A DNA stretch of 64,000 nt from Sulfurimicrobium sp031426915 (GTDB lineage Bacteria; Pseudomonadota; Gammaproteobacteria; Burkholderiales; Sulfuricellaceae): positions 62,001-126,000 of the forward strand of contig JASJPB010000013.1 of NCBI GenBank assembly GCA_031426915.1, written 5' to 3'. Numbering within the stretch: position 1 is the first letter of the stretch; every line of letters begins with the position of its first letter. Positions 42,395 to 50,887 of this stretch are shown in pieces. The notes under the pieces were generated by a model. The model was not told the origin of the DNA. It worked only from the letters and a program-made list of their open reading frames with translations, and did not search any database. Made by a program: the position numbers and the translations under genes.

Positions 42395-44383
42395 ATGTTA
42401 TCCAAACTCAATCCCCCGCAGCGCGAAGCGGTCAAATATCTCGACGGCCCGCTGCTGGTGCTGGCCGGGGCGGGCAGCGGCAAGACCCGCGTCATCACCC
42501 ACAAGATCGCCTACCTGATCGAGACCTGCGGCTTCAGCGCCGCCAACATCGCGGCCATCACCTTTACCAACAAGGCGGCGCGCGAAATGCAGGAGCGCGT
42601 GGGCAAGCTGCTCCAGGAAAAGGCCGCGCGCGGTCTCACGGTTACCACCTTCCACTCGCTGGGCCTGCACATCCTGCGCCAGGAAGCCAAGCACCTCGGC
42701 TACAAGCCGCGCTTCTCGGTGCTCGACGCCTCGGACAGCGCGGGCATCCTCAACGACATCCTTAAAACCACGGACAAGAAGGAAATCCGCCGCGCCCAAT
42801 CCATCATTTCCAACTGGAAGAATGCCCAACTCTCGCCCGGCGCGGCAGCCGCTACGGCGCAGAACGAGGTTGAGCTTCAGCTCGCCAGAATTTACCAGGG
42901 CTACCAGGACACCCTGCAAGCCTATCAAGCGATGGACTTCGATGACCTGATCCGGCTGCCGGTGGAGCTGTTCGAGCGTTTTCCAGAAGTGCTGGAAAAA
43001 TGGAGCAACAAGCTGCGCTACCTGCTCATCGACGAGTACCAGGACACCAACAACTGCCAGTACCAGCTGGTGAAACTGCTGGCCGGCAGCCGTGGCGCCT
43101 TCACGGCGGTGGGCGACGACGACCAGGCCATCTACGCCTGGCGCGGCGCCAACGTGGAAAACCTGAAATCGCTGCAGGATGACTTTCCCAGCCTGCACGT
43201 CATCAAGCTGGAGCAGAACTACCGCTCCACGGTACGCATCCTGCGCGCCGCCAACACCCTCATCGCCAACAATCCCAAGCTGTTCGAGAAGAAGCTGTGG
43301 AGCGACCTGGGCCTGGGTGACCCGATCCAGATCATGGCGGCCAAGGACGACGATCAGGAAGCCGAGAACGTGGTGATGCGTCTGCAAACCCACAAGTTCC
43401 AGAACCGCACCCGCTTCGCCGATTACGCCATCCTCTACCGCGGCAACCATCAGGCGCGGATATTCGAGCAATACCTGCGCAACGAGAAAATCCCCTACAT
43501 CCTCTCCGGCGGGCAGTCGTTCTTCGACCGCAGCGAGATCAAGGACATCATCGCCTACCTCAGATTGCTGGCCAACAGCGACGACGACCCCGCCTTCATC
43601 CGCGCCGTCACCACGCCCCGGCGCGGCGTCGGCGCGGGCACGCTGGAAAAGCTCGGCAACTACGCCGCCGAGCGCCACATCAGCCTGTTCGCCGCCGCCT
43701 TCGAAGCCGGACTGGAGCAGCAACTGGGCGCCAAGCAACATGACCCGCTGCTGGAATTCTGCACCTTCATCAACAACCTCACCCACCGCGCCGAGCGCGA
43801 GCCCAGCACCGCCATCATGGCCGATCTGCTCAACGCCATCGGCTATGAATCCTGGCTGTTCGACCAGGAGGAAACCCGCGCGGCGCAGACCAAATGGGAC
43901 AACGTGCAGGAGTTCGTCGCCTGGATCAACAAGAAGGGCGAGCAAGACGGCAAGACCGTGATCGAACTGACCCAGACCATTGCCCTGATCAACATCCTCG
44001 ACAGCCGCGAGGACCAGGAAATCGACGCGGTGCGCTTGTCCACCCTGCACGCCGCCAAGGGGCTGGAATACCCGCACGTGTTCCTGGTCGGCGTGGAGGA
44101 AGGCATCCTGCCCCACCGCGAAAGCATCGACAACGGCCAAATCGAGGAAGAACGCCGCCTGATGTACGTCGGCATCACCCGCGCCCGCAACGGCCTGACC
44201 CTGAGCCACTGCCGCAAGCGCAAGCGTGGCGGGGAATGGCAGGGCTGCGAGCCGAGCCGGTTCATTGGGGAGCTTTATCAGGAAGACTTAAGAGGCGTGG
44301 GGCGGGGTGAAGTTGATCCGGAAGCGCAGAAGGTCGAGGGGACGGCGAGGCTGGCGCAGATCAGGGCGATGCTAGGGAAATGA
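42395..44383 (+). CDS. rep: ATP-dependent DNA helicase Rep
   Basis: UvrD/Rep superfamily 1A helicase, 662 aa from ATG 42395 (MLSKLNPPQREAV). Walker A AGAGSGKT, motif II DEYQDTN, GDDDQAIYAWRGA, QNYRST and STLHAAKGLEYPHVFLVG are all intact. It clears protein roadblocks from replication forks. The gene starts divergently from the oxidase subunits and ends at the accessory patch. Confidence 0.95.
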   Translation: MLSKLNPPQREAVKYLDGPLLVLAGAGSGKTRVITHKIAYLIETCGFSAANIAAITFTNKAAREMQERVGKLLQEKAARGLTVTTFHSLGLHILRQEAKHLGYKPRFSVLDASDSAGILNDILKTTDKKEIRRAQSIISNWKNAQLSPGAAAATAQNEVELQLARIYQGYQDTLQAYQAMDFDDLIRLPVELFERFPEVLEKWSNKLRYLLIDEYQDTNNCQYQLVKLLAGSRGAFTAVGDDDQAIYAWRGANVENLKSLQDDFPSLHVIKLEQNYRSTVRILRAANTLIANNPKLFEKKLWSDLGLGDPIQIMAAKDDDQEAENVVMRLQTHKFQNRTRFADYAILYRGNHQARIFEQYLRNEKIPYILSGGQSFFDRSEIKDIIAYLRLLANSDDDPAFIRAVTTPRRGVGAGTLEKLGNYAAERHISLFAAAFEAGLEQQLGAKQHDPLLEFCTFINNLTHRAEREPSTAIMADLLNAIGYESWLFDQEETRAAQTKWDNVQEFVAWINKKGEQDGKTVIELTQTIALINILDSREDQEIDAVRLSTLHAAKGLEYPHVFLVGVEEGILPHRESIDNGQIEEERRLMYVGITRARNGLTLSHCRKRKRGGEWQGCEPSRFIGELYQEDLRGVGRGEVDPEAQKVEGTARLAQIRAMLGK

Positions 44384-44494
44384 AAATGACATTTCCGATA
44401 CAATCACCAACGCCTTCATGAATCGGAACAAGCGTGGGTCGCAGCAGGGGCCATTTCAACGAAATATTGGAATGAAAGACGTGACCCGATTGGT

Positions 44495-44508
44495 ATGCTC
44501 GCGAGCAT
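44495..44508. promoter_or_regulatory. Perfect palindrome just upstream of the HEPN-like gene
   Basis: ATGCTCGCGAGCAT is a 14-base perfect palindrome, 12 bases before ATG 44521. Such a site could be an operator for autoregulation or a stem at the start of the message. Its meaning is not known. Confidence 0.4.
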
Positions 44509-44520
44509 TAGGACAAAGTG

Positions 44521-45474
44521 ATGAGTATCCTGCAAAACGCCATTGATTCGATCGCGATCGGACTGGAAGATTTTTCCTCGTCCGAGTCCGATCAACGTCG
44601 CGTAATTTCTTGCACGCGAAACATCTTCGCCGGAATTCTGCTGCTTTTCAAGTACAAGCTAGCGTTATTGAGCTCGCCGGACTCCGATGAAGCCCTGATT
44701 AAGCAGAGAGTGTTGCCAGTATTGGATGAGCAGAAGGGACTTCAGTGGAGAGGGAAAGGCAAGAAGACTGTTGATGTTCAAAATATCAAAGAGCGATTTG
44801 AATCGCTTAAGATTAATGTGGATTGGGTCAGGCTCGATAGGATCAATAACTTCCGAAATGACATTGAGCACTATTACAGCAACCTGAAGCACGAAGCTAT
44901 CCGTTCGCTGGTATCGGACTCATTCATAATCATTAGAGACTTTATCCGAGATCATTTAGGTCGTGATCCAAAGGAGGTATTGGGGGATAACGCATGGGCG
45001 ATACTAATTGAAGTGAATGAAGTCTATGAGCGCGAAAAGGCTGAATGTATCTCTGCTATCAAAGAATTAGATTTTCTTAGTGACGAAATTATGAATGCCA
45101 TTGAGAGCTATTCTTGTGAAAAGTGTGGTTCCGGGCTAATTGTGCCATCTATTGCCGATGGTGAAGCAACTGAAGCCGACTTCGTTTGCAAGTCATGCGG
45201 CAGAACGCTTCCGTATCAAGAATTCATAGCTCGGGCGATTCCGGACTTTTACTTTTATGAGGTTTATCTTTCTCACACCGACGGTGGGGATTCGCCTATC
45301 GCAGATTGCCCGGAGTGCGGAGGTGTTTACCTATACAACGAAGGAATTTGTGCGTCATGTGGACATTCGGCTGAACACGAATGCCAATTATGGCATTCGC
45401 AAATAACACCAGAAGAACTACATTCAGAGCCATTCTGCGGCTATTGCGCACATCTAATATCCAAGGATGACTAA
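44521..45474 (+). CDS. Unknown protein with HEPN-like motif and zinc ribbons
   Basis: A 317-aa protein (ATG 44521; GTG 44518 is adjacent) that is AT-richer than its neighbours, suggesting transfer. The N-terminal half is helical and contains RNDIEH (residues 112-117), an R-X4-H arrangement like the catalytic motif of HEPN RNases. The C-terminal half has Cys pairs at 199/202, 223/226, 263/266, 277/280 and 306/309, i.e. at least two zinc ribbons (YSCEKCGSG, FVCKSCGRT; ADCPECGGV, ICASCGHS). HEPN plus zinc ribbons suggests an RNase or defence protein, but no partner gene is visible and I cannot name a family. Confidence 0.7.
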   Translation: MSILQNAIDSIAIGLEDFSSSESDQRRVISCTRNIFAGILLLFKYKLALLSSPDSDEALIKQRVLPVLDEQKGLQWRGKGKKTVDVQNIKERFESLKINVDWVRLDRINNFRNDIEHYYSNLKHEAIRSLVSDSFIIIRDFIRDHLGRDPKEVLGDNAWAILIEVNEVYEREKAECISAIKELDFLSDEIMNAIESYSCEKCGSGLIVPSIADGEATEADFVCKSCGRTLPYQEFIARAIPDFYFYEVYLSHTDGGDSPIADCPECGGVYLYNEGICASCGHSAEHECQLWHSQITPEELHSEPFCGYCAHLISKDD

Positions 45475-45570
45475 ATTATCTTGAATCGGTCGACTTGTCG
45501 CACGGGATCGGGTCTAGTTACGGAGCATAGTGCAGTATGGTTTTGTGCGCTTCGCGAGAGTATTTGATTG

Positions 45571-45748
45571 CCGGGGGCAGCCCGGCGGCTGATTACTTTT
45601 CTTGCTTCGCCAAGAAAAGTAATCAAAAGAAGGCGACCCCCATCCACCGCCCCTTCGGGGTCCCCTGCGCTGCTCGTCAAGCCGGGCGGCTGCGCAACTC
45701 GCGCTGCGCGCTCAGACAGTGCTCGCCGACTGCCCCCGGCTTGCCTGT
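45571..45748 (+). repeat. Repeat element copy A (direct orientation)
   Basis: Begins near GGGGGCAGCCCGGCGGC, contains the strong hairpin at 45591-45624, and carries TGCGCAACTCGC (45691-45702), GCTCAGACAG (45710-45719) and CCGACTGCCCCCGGCTTGCCTGT in 45726-45748. The same blocks occur inverted in copy B. It encodes no convincing protein. Similar repeats are, to my knowledge, dispersed in several betaproteobacterial genomes. I see no gene in 45475-46174 apart from these elements. Confidence 0.75.
45591..45624. repeat. 14-bp perfect hairpin inside repeat copy A
   Basis: GATTACTTTTCTTG (45591-45604) pairs with CAAGAAAAGTAATC (45611-45624) around CTTCGC. There is no T tract after the stem, so this is a structural part of the repeat rather than an ordinary terminator, although it could act as one. 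Confidence 0.7.
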
Positions 45749-45883
45749 GCTGCTCGGCGGTGGATCAAGGGGAGGAAAAGCAACCCCATCCCTTCCCCGG
45801 CCCTTCCCTTGAAGGGAAGGGAGCTTCATCTCCTCCGCCGATGAAATTGCCACCACCTTCCCCTTCTGCGCCGCTTCGAGTTG

Positions 45884-46096
45884 ACAGGCAAGTTGGGGGC
45901 AGTCGGCTGCGCCCTGTCTGAGCACCGCGGCAGGGCACGTTTTGTGTGCCCTGCTAGGGCGAGTTGCGCAGACGCCCAACTTGCTTGTCAACTCGAAGGA
46001 ACCCGTAGGGCGGCGCAGGGGGCGGCCTTTCTTTGGTTACTCTTCTTTGGCCGTCCAAAGAAAGTGACCCGCCGCCGGGCGGCCCCGGCACCCAAT
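45884..46096 (-). repeat. Repeat element copy B (inverted orientation)
   Basis: Read on the minus strand it has the same order as copy A: CGGCGG then a hairpin (TTCTTTGG 46043-46050 / CCAAAGAA 46055-46062), TGCGCAACTCGC (45959-45970), GCTCAGACAG (45914-45923) and CCGACTGCCCCC..TTGCCTGT (45884-45906, 21 of 23 bases equal to copy A). Between the latter blocks it has an extra hairpin, CAGGGCAC / GTGCCCTG at 45931-45953, that copy A lacks. Confidence 0.75.
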
Positions 46097-46174
46097 CCAT
46101 CATGCGCAAAGCGCATTCAACACAAGCAACCAAGAGTGCTTGCACTTTACGAGCAAAGCGCTATCATTCCAACC

Positions 46175-46429
46175 ATGAACAGCAAGCACCGCAAGACGCT
46201 GGAAACCATCTTTTCTGATCCGATCAGCGGAAACCTGCCGTGGGATCGTATTGAGACGCTGCTGGTGGCTATCGGCTGCAATGTTGTAGAAGGAAGCGGG
46301 TCGTCGGTGACGTTCGAAAAAGATGGCCGGCGGGCATATTTCCACCGCCCGCATCCGCAGCGCGAAGCGCTCAAATATCGCGTCAAGGCGGCGCGCGAGT
46401 TTTTGATAAAATTGGAGATCACGCCATGA
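46175..46429 (+). CDS. hicA: HicA-family mRNA interferase toxin
   Basis: An 84-aa protein from ATG 46175 (MNSKHRKTLETIF). Matches the HicA variant with LPWDRIETLLVAIG, EGSGSSVTFEKDGRRAYFHRPHP and a C-terminal helix KVRAAREFL-like (RVKAAREFL). The canonical catalytic His after GS is not present; His in FHRPHP may serve, as in this subclass. Toxin first, antitoxin second, overlapping by 4 bases, is the usual order. Confidence 0.88.
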   Translation: MNSKHRKTLETIFSDPISGNLPWDRIETLLVAIGCNVVEGSGSSVTFEKDGRRAYFHRPHPQREALKYRVKAAREFLIKLEITP

Positions 46430-46761
46430 AAAACACGATGACATACCGTGGCTATACCGCCAGCCTGGAATTTGACCCGGACGATAACATCCTGGTCGGG
46501 CGCGTGCGGGACATCGACGACATTATCAGCTTTCATGGGGAATCGGTCGCCGAGTTCACGCACGCATTCCATGAAGCCGTGGACGATTACGTTGCTGCCT
46601 GCGAAAAAATGGGGCAGACACCTGAAAAACCTGCTTCCGGACGACTGATGCTGCGCGTTGACCCCGCTGTTCACGCTGCGGCGCTCAAGGCCGCCGCGCA
46701 TACGGGGCAGAGCCTTAACAAATGGGCTGAGCGGGTACTGCAACAAGCCGCCCATGCTTGA
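46426..46761 (+). CDS. hicB: HicB-family antitoxin
   Basis: A 111-aa protein: an N-terminal HicB degenerate RNase H-like domain (YRGYTASLEFDPDDNILVGRV, ESVAEFTHAFHEAVDDYV) and a C-terminal ribbon-helix-helix (GRLMLRVDPAVHAAALKAAAHTGQS), which binds operator DNA. It neutralises HicA and probably autoregulates the pair. Confidence 0.92.
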   Translation: MKNTMTYRGYTASLEFDPDDNILVGRVRDIDDIISFHGESVAEFTHAFHEAVDDYVAACEKMGQTPEKPASGRLMLRVDPAVHAAALKAAAHTGQSLNKWAERVLQQAAHA

Positions 46762-46781
46762 TATTCCGGATATCCAATAAA

Positions 46782-46809
46782 AAGGCACAACGCCTACGCG
46801 TTGTGCCTT
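46782..46809 (-). terminator. Terminator of the cytochrome c5 gene
   Basis: Perfect 12-bp stem AAGGCACAACGC / GCGTTGTGCCTT around CTAC. In the minus direction it runs into CCTTTTTATT, a proper T tract, so it terminates the cytochrome gene; it may also end hicB transcripts. Confidence 0.85.
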
Positions 46810-46833
46810 CAGAGTCCAGCTTGAACCGGAACG

Positions 46834-47322
46834 TTATTTCGGGGCAGTAAACTTGGCGCCGCCGGAATTGGCAAGGTAGGCCACTGCGCGCGCCATTTCC
46901 GCGTCCGACAGGTCAGCCGCGCCGCCACGGGCGGGCATGCCGCGAATACCGTTGACGGCATTCTTTACCAGAACATCGTAACCCTGTCCGATGCGCCTGG
47001 CCCAGTCACCCTTGTTGTTGAACTTGGGTGCATTCAGCGCGCCGGAAGTATGGCAGGAGGTGCACACCGCGTTGAACACTTCCTCGCCGCTCTTTTCCAC
47101 CTTGGGGGCATTGGCATCGGCCACTTTCACCGCGCCCACGGGCTTGATGCGCTCAGCCACACTGGCGTCATTCGCGCCGGAATCCACATGGGTCGCCTGG
47201 ATGCCGAGCACCAGCTGGGCAATCAGGAAAATGGCGATCAGCGGGGGAAGCAAACCACCCACGCTGGCAATCACAACCTGCATCGGGGTGGTTTTTGTCA
47301 TCTCTTCGTGATGCGCGCTCAT
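46834..47322 (-). CDS. Membrane-anchored cytochrome c5-like protein
   Basis: A 162-aa cytochrome with an N-terminal membrane anchor (VVIASVGGLLPPLIAIFLIAQL), a linker, and one heme c site CTSCH at about residue 87, with a Met ligand probably in RGMPARGG. It likely shuttles electrons in the periplasm. Monocistronic, with its own terminator. Confidence 0.88.
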   Translation of the reverse strand: MSAHHEEMTKTTPMQVVIASVGGLLPPLIAIFLIAQLVLGIQATHVDSGANDASVAERIKPVGAVKVADANAPKVEKSGEEVFNAVCTSCHTSGALNAPKFNNKGDWARRIGQGYDVLVKNAVNGIRGMPARGGAADLSDAEMARAVAYLANSGGAKFTAPK

Positions 47323-47406
47323 GAGCAGATCCTTGGCCTGAAATTCAAAAGGGGCAAATTATACGGCAATCCAGCCGCACACGACAATTGTCAATTTTTA
47401 CTCGTT

Positions 47407-48834
47407 TCAGCCGTTCCGGTTCAGCGCGAAATTTCCCTCCGGTTCCTGGTCGGGCGTGAACCAGGCCAGCTTGCTCTGCAAGCTCACGACCTTGCCCACG
47501 ATGATCAGTGTCGGCGGTTTGAGTTTGCCGTCCTGCGCCAGTTGCGGCAGCGTGGACAGTGTGCCGGTGACGACGCGCTGGCTGCGCGTGGTGCCCTGTT
47601 GCACGATGGCGGCCGGGGTGTCGGGGGTGAGCCCGTGGGCGATCAGTTGTTGGCACAACACCGGCAAGCCCAGCAGCCCCATGTAGATCACCACGGTCTG
47701 GCTCGGTCGCGCCAGCATGTCCCAGTCCAGATCCATGGTGCCATCCTTGAGGTGGCCGGTGACGAAGACGCAAGCCTGTGCGTAGTCGCGATGCGTGAGC
47801 GGAATGCCAGCATAGGAGGCGACACCCGAGGCCGCGGTAATGCCCGGCACCACCTGGAACGGGATGTGATTGGCCGAGAGGGTCTCGATTTCCTCTCCCC
47901 CACGGCCGAAAATGAACGGATCGCCGCCCTTGAGACGCAGCACGCGCTTGCCTTCCTTGGCCAGCTTGACCAGCAGTTCGTTGATTTCTTCCTGGCGCAT
48001 GGCGTGGTTGGCGCGCTGCTTGCCGACGAAGATGCGGTCCGCGTCGCGCCGGGTCATTTCCAGCACTTCCGGCGTCACCAGGTTGTCGTAAACGATCACG
48101 TCCGCCTGCTGCATCAGGCGCAAGGCGCGGAAAGTGAGCAGGTCCGGGTTGCCCGGGCCGCCACCCACCAGGTAAACCTCGCCCTGCGGTTGCGTATCGG
48201 ATGCCTCGGCGCTTATCGCCCGCTCCAGCGCCGAGCCGGCCTGCTCCTCGCGTCCGGCGAACACCATTTCCGCAATGGGTCCCTGGAATATTTTTTCCCA
48301 GAAAATACGGCGCTGGCCGGGTTCGGTGAAATGCTGCTTGACCTTGCCGCGGAATTTCTCCGCCAATGTCGCCAGGCGGCCGTAAGCCCCGGGGATCAGC
48401 GTTTCCAGCCGAGCTCGCAACAGGCGCGCCAGAACAGGGGAGGAGCCGCCGGTGGACACAGCCACGATCACGGGCGAGCGGTCGATGACGGAAGGCATGA
48501 TGAAGGAGCAATGCTCGGGATCGTCCACCACATTCACCGGTACGCGCAACATTTTGCAAACCTCGGACACCTGGTGGTTAACCGCCCGGTCATCGGTGGC
48601 GGCGATGACGAGCACGGCCTGTTCCAGATGCTCAGCTGAGAAGCGCGCCGGAATATGGGTGATGTGGCCCTTCTCCAGTTGCTGCTCCAGATTGAAACAC
48701 AGCGCGGGTGAAACCACTGTCACCTTGCCGCCCGAATTGAGCAGCATGGCGACCTTGCGTGCGGCCACGTCGCCGCCGCCGATTACGGCGCAGGGCTTGC
48801 CCTTGATGTCAAAAAATATGGGAAAAAATTCCAT
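47407..48834 (-). CDS. cysG: Siroheme synthase CysG
   Basis: Trifunctional 475-aa enzyme: N-terminal precorrin-2 dehydrogenase/ferrochelatase (VIGGGDVAARKVAMLL; STGGSSPVLARLLR) and C-terminal uroporphyrinogen-III methyltransferase (YLVGGGPGNPDLLTFRALR; GDPFIFGRGGEE). It makes siroheme, required by DsrAB and by assimilatory reductases. It lies 19 kb from dsrA. Confidence 0.97.
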   Translation of the reverse strand: MEFFPIFFDIKGKPCAVIGGGDVAARKVAMLLNSGGKVTVVSPALCFNLEQQLEKGHITHIPARFSAEHLEQAVLVIAATDDRAVNHQVSEVCKMLRVPVNVVDDPEHCSFIMPSVIDRSPVIVAVSTGGSSPVLARLLRARLETLIPGAYGRLATLAEKFRGKVKQHFTEPGQRRIFWEKIFQGPIAEMVFAGREEQAGSALERAISAEASDTQPQGEVYLVGGGPGNPDLLTFRALRLMQQADVIVYDNLVTPEVLEMTRRDADRIFVGKQRANHAMRQEEINELLVKLAKEGKRVLRLKGGDPFIFGRGGEEIETLSANHIPFQVVPGITAASGVASYAGIPLTHRDYAQACVFVTGHLKDGTMDLDWDMLARPSQTVVIYMGLLGLPVLCQQLIAHGLTPDTPAAIVQQGTTRSQRVVTGTLSTLPQLAQDGKLKPPTLIIVGKVVSLQSKLAWFTPDQEPEGNFALNRNG

Positions 48835-48875
48835 GAATGAATAATCCGTGAAAGTAATCGGAAAGGGGCTTGCGT

Positions 48876-49541
48876 CTAGTTCTGATTAAGTGGCGCGTTG
48901 GCCAGCTTGTGCTCCACCGCGAAGATTGCGGCTTCCACCCGGGAAGTCAAGTTGAGCTTGGCAAGAATATGCCGCACATGCAGCTTGACGGTATCGTGGC
49001 TGATATCCAGCTGGCGGGCAATCACCTTGTTGCTTTCGCCCAAAGCCAGGTGAGAGAGAATTTCGCGCTCGCGCTGCGTCAGCAGATCGAGCATGGAAGC
49101 AGGCGGCGCGGCGGGCTGATTGTTTTGCAGCAGCGCCACCAGCTTCATGGTCATGGAAGGGGCTACCACCGTTTCCCCCCTGGCTGCGCGCACGATGGCA
49201 TCCGCCACCTCGTCAGGCTCCATGTCCTTGAGCAGGTAACCGCGCGCACCGGCGCGCAGCACGTTGGCCAGATCTTCTTCCGCGTTGCTGACGGTGAGCA
49301 CCAGGATGGGAATGGCGTTGCCTTCCTGCTGTAGTTGGCGCAGCAGGGAAAGCCCATCCACGGGCTGCATGTGGAGATCCGTCACCATCACGTCTGGCTT
49401 GAGCTCGTCGAGCAGCCTGCGCGCCTCCTCGGCGCTGCCGGTCACGCCGGCGACGCTGATCTGGTCATTGCGTTCCAGCAACTCCGCCAGTCCCTTGCGG
49501 AACAGGGTATGGTCATCCACCAGCAGCACGCGCACCGTCAT
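48876..49541 (-). CDS. NarL/FixJ-family response regulator
   Basis: A 221-aa regulator: receiver domain with phosphorylation site Asp55 (VMVTDLHMQP), and a LuxR-type HTH (LTQREREILSHLALGESNKVIARQLDISHDTVKLHV). It closely resembles NarL, the nitrate/nitrite regulator. It overlaps the kinase gene by 4 bases. Confidence 0.92.
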   Translation of the reverse strand: MTVRVLLVDDHTLFRKGLAELLERNDQISVAGVTGSAEEARRLLDELKPDVMVTDLHMQPVDGLSLLRQLQQEGNAIPILVLTVSNAEEDLANVLRAGARGYLLKDMEPDEVADAIVRAARGETVVAPSMTMKLVALLQNNQPAAPPASMLDLLTQREREILSHLALGESNKVIARQLDISHDTVKLHVRHILAKLNLTSRVEAAIFAVEHKLANAPLNQN

Positions 49542-50734
49542 TTTCCGCTCTCTTTCCTGGTGGCAGGGAAAGTCAGCAACACGCGGGTACCGCGTTCGGG
49601 AAGCTTCTCGATGACGACCTTTCCGTTCAGGCGCTGCGCGCGCTCGGCCATGATATTGAGCCCGAAATGCACGTCCTTGTCGGAGACAGGTTTGCTGGCG
49701 ATGCCGACTCCGTCATCCTCGATGCAGACCCAGTACTGGTTGTTTCCATCCAGCCCCAGAGTCAGGCTGACGTCCTGCGCCTGCGAATGCTTGTTGATGT
49801 TGTGCAGGGCTTCCTGGACGATATGGAACACCTGCACTTCCTGATCCGGCGTGAGGTTGAGGTCCGGCGCCATATTGCAAAAATTGATGAAAATTCCGGT
49901 CTTCTTGAAGAAACCGTTGACGATGTCCTGCAGCGCGGGAAGCAAGCCGCGCGGATCCATGCGGTTGCGGAAGTGGGTCAACAATTCGCGCAGGCCGGAA
50001 TAGGCGGTGTCCAGACCTTCGCTGACGTCTTCGAGATATCTTGCGGAACCCTCGCTGTCGGCTTTTTCCATGGAATCGCGCAACAGGGCCAAGCGCATTT
50101 TCATGTAAGCCAGGGTCTGCGCCAGGGAATCGTGCAATTCGTTGGCCAGCATCTGGCGCTCGTTCATCAGCGTAATACGCATGTTTTCCCGGGTCAGGCG
50201 GGCATTTTCCAGCGCCATGCCGAGATGTTCGCTGATGGAATCGAACAGCAGGGCCACGTCTTCCGGAACCGGCGTGTCGCTAGCCATGAACAGGTTATAG
50301 ACGCCCTGCACCTTGCCCTGATAACGCAAGGGCACGGCGATAATATGCTGACAGCGGGACCCGAAATAGCTGTGCGAGGTACGCTCGGAACAAAAATGCA
50401 CGTTGGCGCTGTGACGATGCGAGTGCTTGCGCGTGGCTTCCCCGCATAAACCACATTCCAGTTCGACGAATTGTTCGTGCTCCACCACCTCGGCGGGCAG
50501 TCCGATCGATCCCACCAGGCGCAGGTGGGAGCCGTCCGCCGTCAGCACGCGCACTGCGCCGGCATCCGCGCCCGCAAGCTTGACCATGGTGCCGAGAAAG
50601 CGCTCCAGCAGCGCCTCCAGGTTGTTTTCCGTGGAAAGACTGGTGGCGATCTCAGACAGCACGCGCAGCGCCGGTATCTTGTAGGTACCGCTACTGGTGT
50701 CCAGATTGGAGGAAGGGAAGCTGGCTGTATTCAT
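49538..50734 (-). CDS. NarX-like histidine kinase without membrane sensor
   Basis: A 398-aa soluble kinase: a GAF domain (about residues 38-180), then HisKA_3 with phosphoacceptor His201 (ANELHDSLAQTLAYMKMRL) and HATPase_c (EDDGVGI). The periplasmic nitrate sensor and membrane helices of NarX are absent. The GAF region has Cys94, Cys97, Cys115 and Cys128 and a His-rich patch (KHSHRHS), which recalls the Cys cluster of the NarX central module and could bind a metal or iron-sulfur centre. Confidence 0.9.
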   Translation of the reverse strand: MNTASFPSSNLDTSSGTYKIPALRVLSEIATSLSTENNLEALLERFLGTMVKLAGADAGAVRVLTADGSHLRLVGSIGLPAEVVEHEQFVELECGLCGEATRKHSHRHSANVHFCSERTSHSYFGSRCQHIIAVPLRYQGKVQGVYNLFMASDTPVPEDVALLFDSISEHLGMALENARLTRENMRITLMNERQMLANELHDSLAQTLAYMKMRLALLRDSMEKADSEGSARYLEDVSEGLDTAYSGLRELLTHFRNRMDPRGLLPALQDIVNGFFKKTGIFINFCNMAPDLNLTPDQEVQVFHIVQEALHNINKHSQAQDVSLTLGLDGNNQYWVCIEDDGVGIASKPVSDKDVHFGLNIMAERAQRLNGKVVIEKLPERGTRVLLTFPATRKESGK

Positions 50735-50887
50735 TGCCCGGGATGGATGCTGCTATTTGTGATGAACATTCTGGACCATTGTAAACAGGCTCATACCCGA
50801 TTGCAATTCAAGCCCCCTCTTGCTTTTTTGCCAAACTAAAGAAAGGTATACTCAAAAGAATCTGTAAGCTTAATAAGGGCTAGTCCA

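Noticed and set aside
42398..44209. 603-codon open frame on the minus strand opposite rep
   Set aside because: Composition is that of the reversed rep codons (strings of Val/Gly/Gln/Ala), no domain is visible, and rep is intact on the other strand.
45537..45921. Small overlapping frames in the region of the inverted repeats
   Set aside because: They read through the repeat hairpins, have no RBS, differ between frames without bias, and give Pro/Arg-rich low-complexity products.
47050..48639. 529-codon plus-strand frame opposite cysG and the cytochrome c5 gene
   Set aside because: It spans two real genes and their gap; no protein features.
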